Shown: positions 14,330 to 14,821 of the stretch, in pieces
How positions within the stretch are numbered: position 1 is the stretch's first letter
How the letters are laid out: every line of letters begins with the position of its first letter
From: CAZPRY01 sp964589175
GTDB taxonomy: Bacteria; Fidelibacterota; UBA2242
Length of the DNA: 14,821 nucleotides
NCBI GenBank assembly: GCA_964589175.1
Contig: CAZPRY010000071.1
Coordinates: 1-14,821, forward strand
Reading direction: 5' to 3'
Program-made: the position numbers and the translations under genes
Notes under the pieces: model-generated
What the model was told of the DNA's origin: nothing
The model's input: only the letters and a program-made list of their open reading frames with translations
Database searches by the model: none

Positions 14330-14821
14330 ATGAAAAAAAATTATATCGTTTTTGCGTTGTGTTTGGTTTTTTCCTGGGCTTTCTCCCAGGAATATGAAAT
14401 TAAACAAGAAATTTTGTATCTTGAACTGGAACCATATCTATGGTCTCCGCGCTACATAGTCCAAACCCCATCTGGGGTGGCGTTTGCCACGATGGGAAAG
14501 GATCAGCGCGTTTGGATGGTAAAACTTGACAATGACTTAAGGGTGGAATGGAGTCGTCAAGTGTATGCCGGTACAGGGCAAACTGCTCCAGACAAATTAT
14601 TTTGGTCTGAATCAGACACCTGTTATTATCTCGGCGGATCAGGCCTGTGGGATAATCGATGGAGAGGATTCTTTGTGAAGTTGGATTCATTGGGAAATGT
14701 AATTAAGGATACTCTTCTTTTTTTAGGAAAAGATGAAAGTTTTTTAACCGATTTCATTGTTAGTGAACACTACTGTCCGGTTAAAATAGGGCCAATTGCG
14801 GGACAGGGCTTCTGGCTCGTT
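14330..14821 (+). CDS. Second secreted propeller-like paralog, partial
   Basis: This reading frame is open to the end of the window (164 codons). It shares with the protein at 12904 the signal peptide end (FSWAFSQ vs FSWGFSQ) and a long conserved stretch (YYLGGSGLWDNRWRGFFVKLDSLGN, residues 103-127; the homologue has YLGGSGLWDNRWKGFLVKLD). The ribosome binding site is weak. Residues up to Glu146 still align (FLTDFIVSE vs FLTDFVVSE), but the last 18, from about 14768, do not resemble the homologue, so the true gene may have been interrupted there. The sorting domain would lie beyond the window. Listed as an intact CDS only as far as 14767. Confidence 0.65.
   Translation, partial: MKKNYIVFALCLVFSWAFSQEYEIKQEILYLELEPYLWSPRYIVQTPSGVAFATMGKDQRVWMVKLDNDLRVEWSRQVYAGTGQTAPDKLFWSESDTCYYLGGSGLWDNRWRGFFVKLDSLGNVIKDTLLFLGKDESFLTDFIVSEHYCPVKIGPIAGQGFWLV
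14768..14821. mobile_element. Possible left end of an inserted element
   Basis: From about 14768 similarity to the paralog is lost mid-gene. The new sequence starts CACTACTGTCCGGTTAAAAT, which looks like the terminal inverted repeat of an insertion sequence, and a partial inverted pair CTGTCC...GGACAG is contained in it. No transposase and no second end are visible, so this is tentative. A sequence join at a repeat or natural divergence of the paralog would look similar. Confidence 0.25.

Overview
The window reads as a chromosomal segment of an uncultured-type, Gram-negative bacterium of the FCB group (Calditrichota/KSB1/Zixibacteria-like). This is inference from several signs: a heptosyltransferase gene implying LPS, a large FtsX/MacB-type permease of the kind common in that group, and secreted proteins ending in a FlgD-like/type IX sorting domain with an NYPNPFN motif. 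No rRNA, tRNA, CRISPR array or phage gene was seen.

Left part (1-3409, minus strand, in transcription order): a PLP-dependent aminotransferase of the LysN/KAT-II group, a deoxyhypusine-synthase-like protein, a GT9 heptosyltransferase, and at the extreme left edge what may be the first 11 codons of a HAD phosphatase (GmhB-like). The last three would form an LPS-core/heptose cluster; the aminotransferase is separated from them by a 110-bp gap and may belong to lysine or aromatic amino acid metabolism.

Centre (3703-6985): a divergently transcribed gene for an exported fusion protein (signal peptide, CsgG/FlgO-like domain, complete-MIDAS von Willebrand A domain, long Pro/Glu/Lys-rich tail). It is followed by a distinctly AT-rich island (about 6004-6900) with two small membrane-protein genes on the minus strand and a 12-bp direct repeat in front of them. 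A clear intrinsic terminator at 6910-6953 closes the next minus-strand gene.

Right part (6986-14821): an 808-residue ABC-transporter permease without an adjacent ATPase (minus); a repeat-rich divergent intergenic region; then plus-strand genes for an NTF2/SnoaL-like lipoprotein (with a good sigma-70-like promoter), a pentapeptide-repeat protein of Qnr-like layout, a membrane-anchored protein of unknown function preceded by a 10-codon coupled leader ORF, and, after more than 580 bp of repeat-bearing non-coding DNA, two tandem paralogous secreted propeller-like proteins. The first paralog is complete with a sorting domain. The second runs off the window, and its last ~50 bases no longer match its paralog and look like the end of an inserted element.

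The most interesting items are the CsgG-VWA fusion, the deoxyhypusine-synthase-like gene inside a heptose locus, the leader ORF before the gene at 11413, the AT-rich island, and the possible insertion at about 14770.
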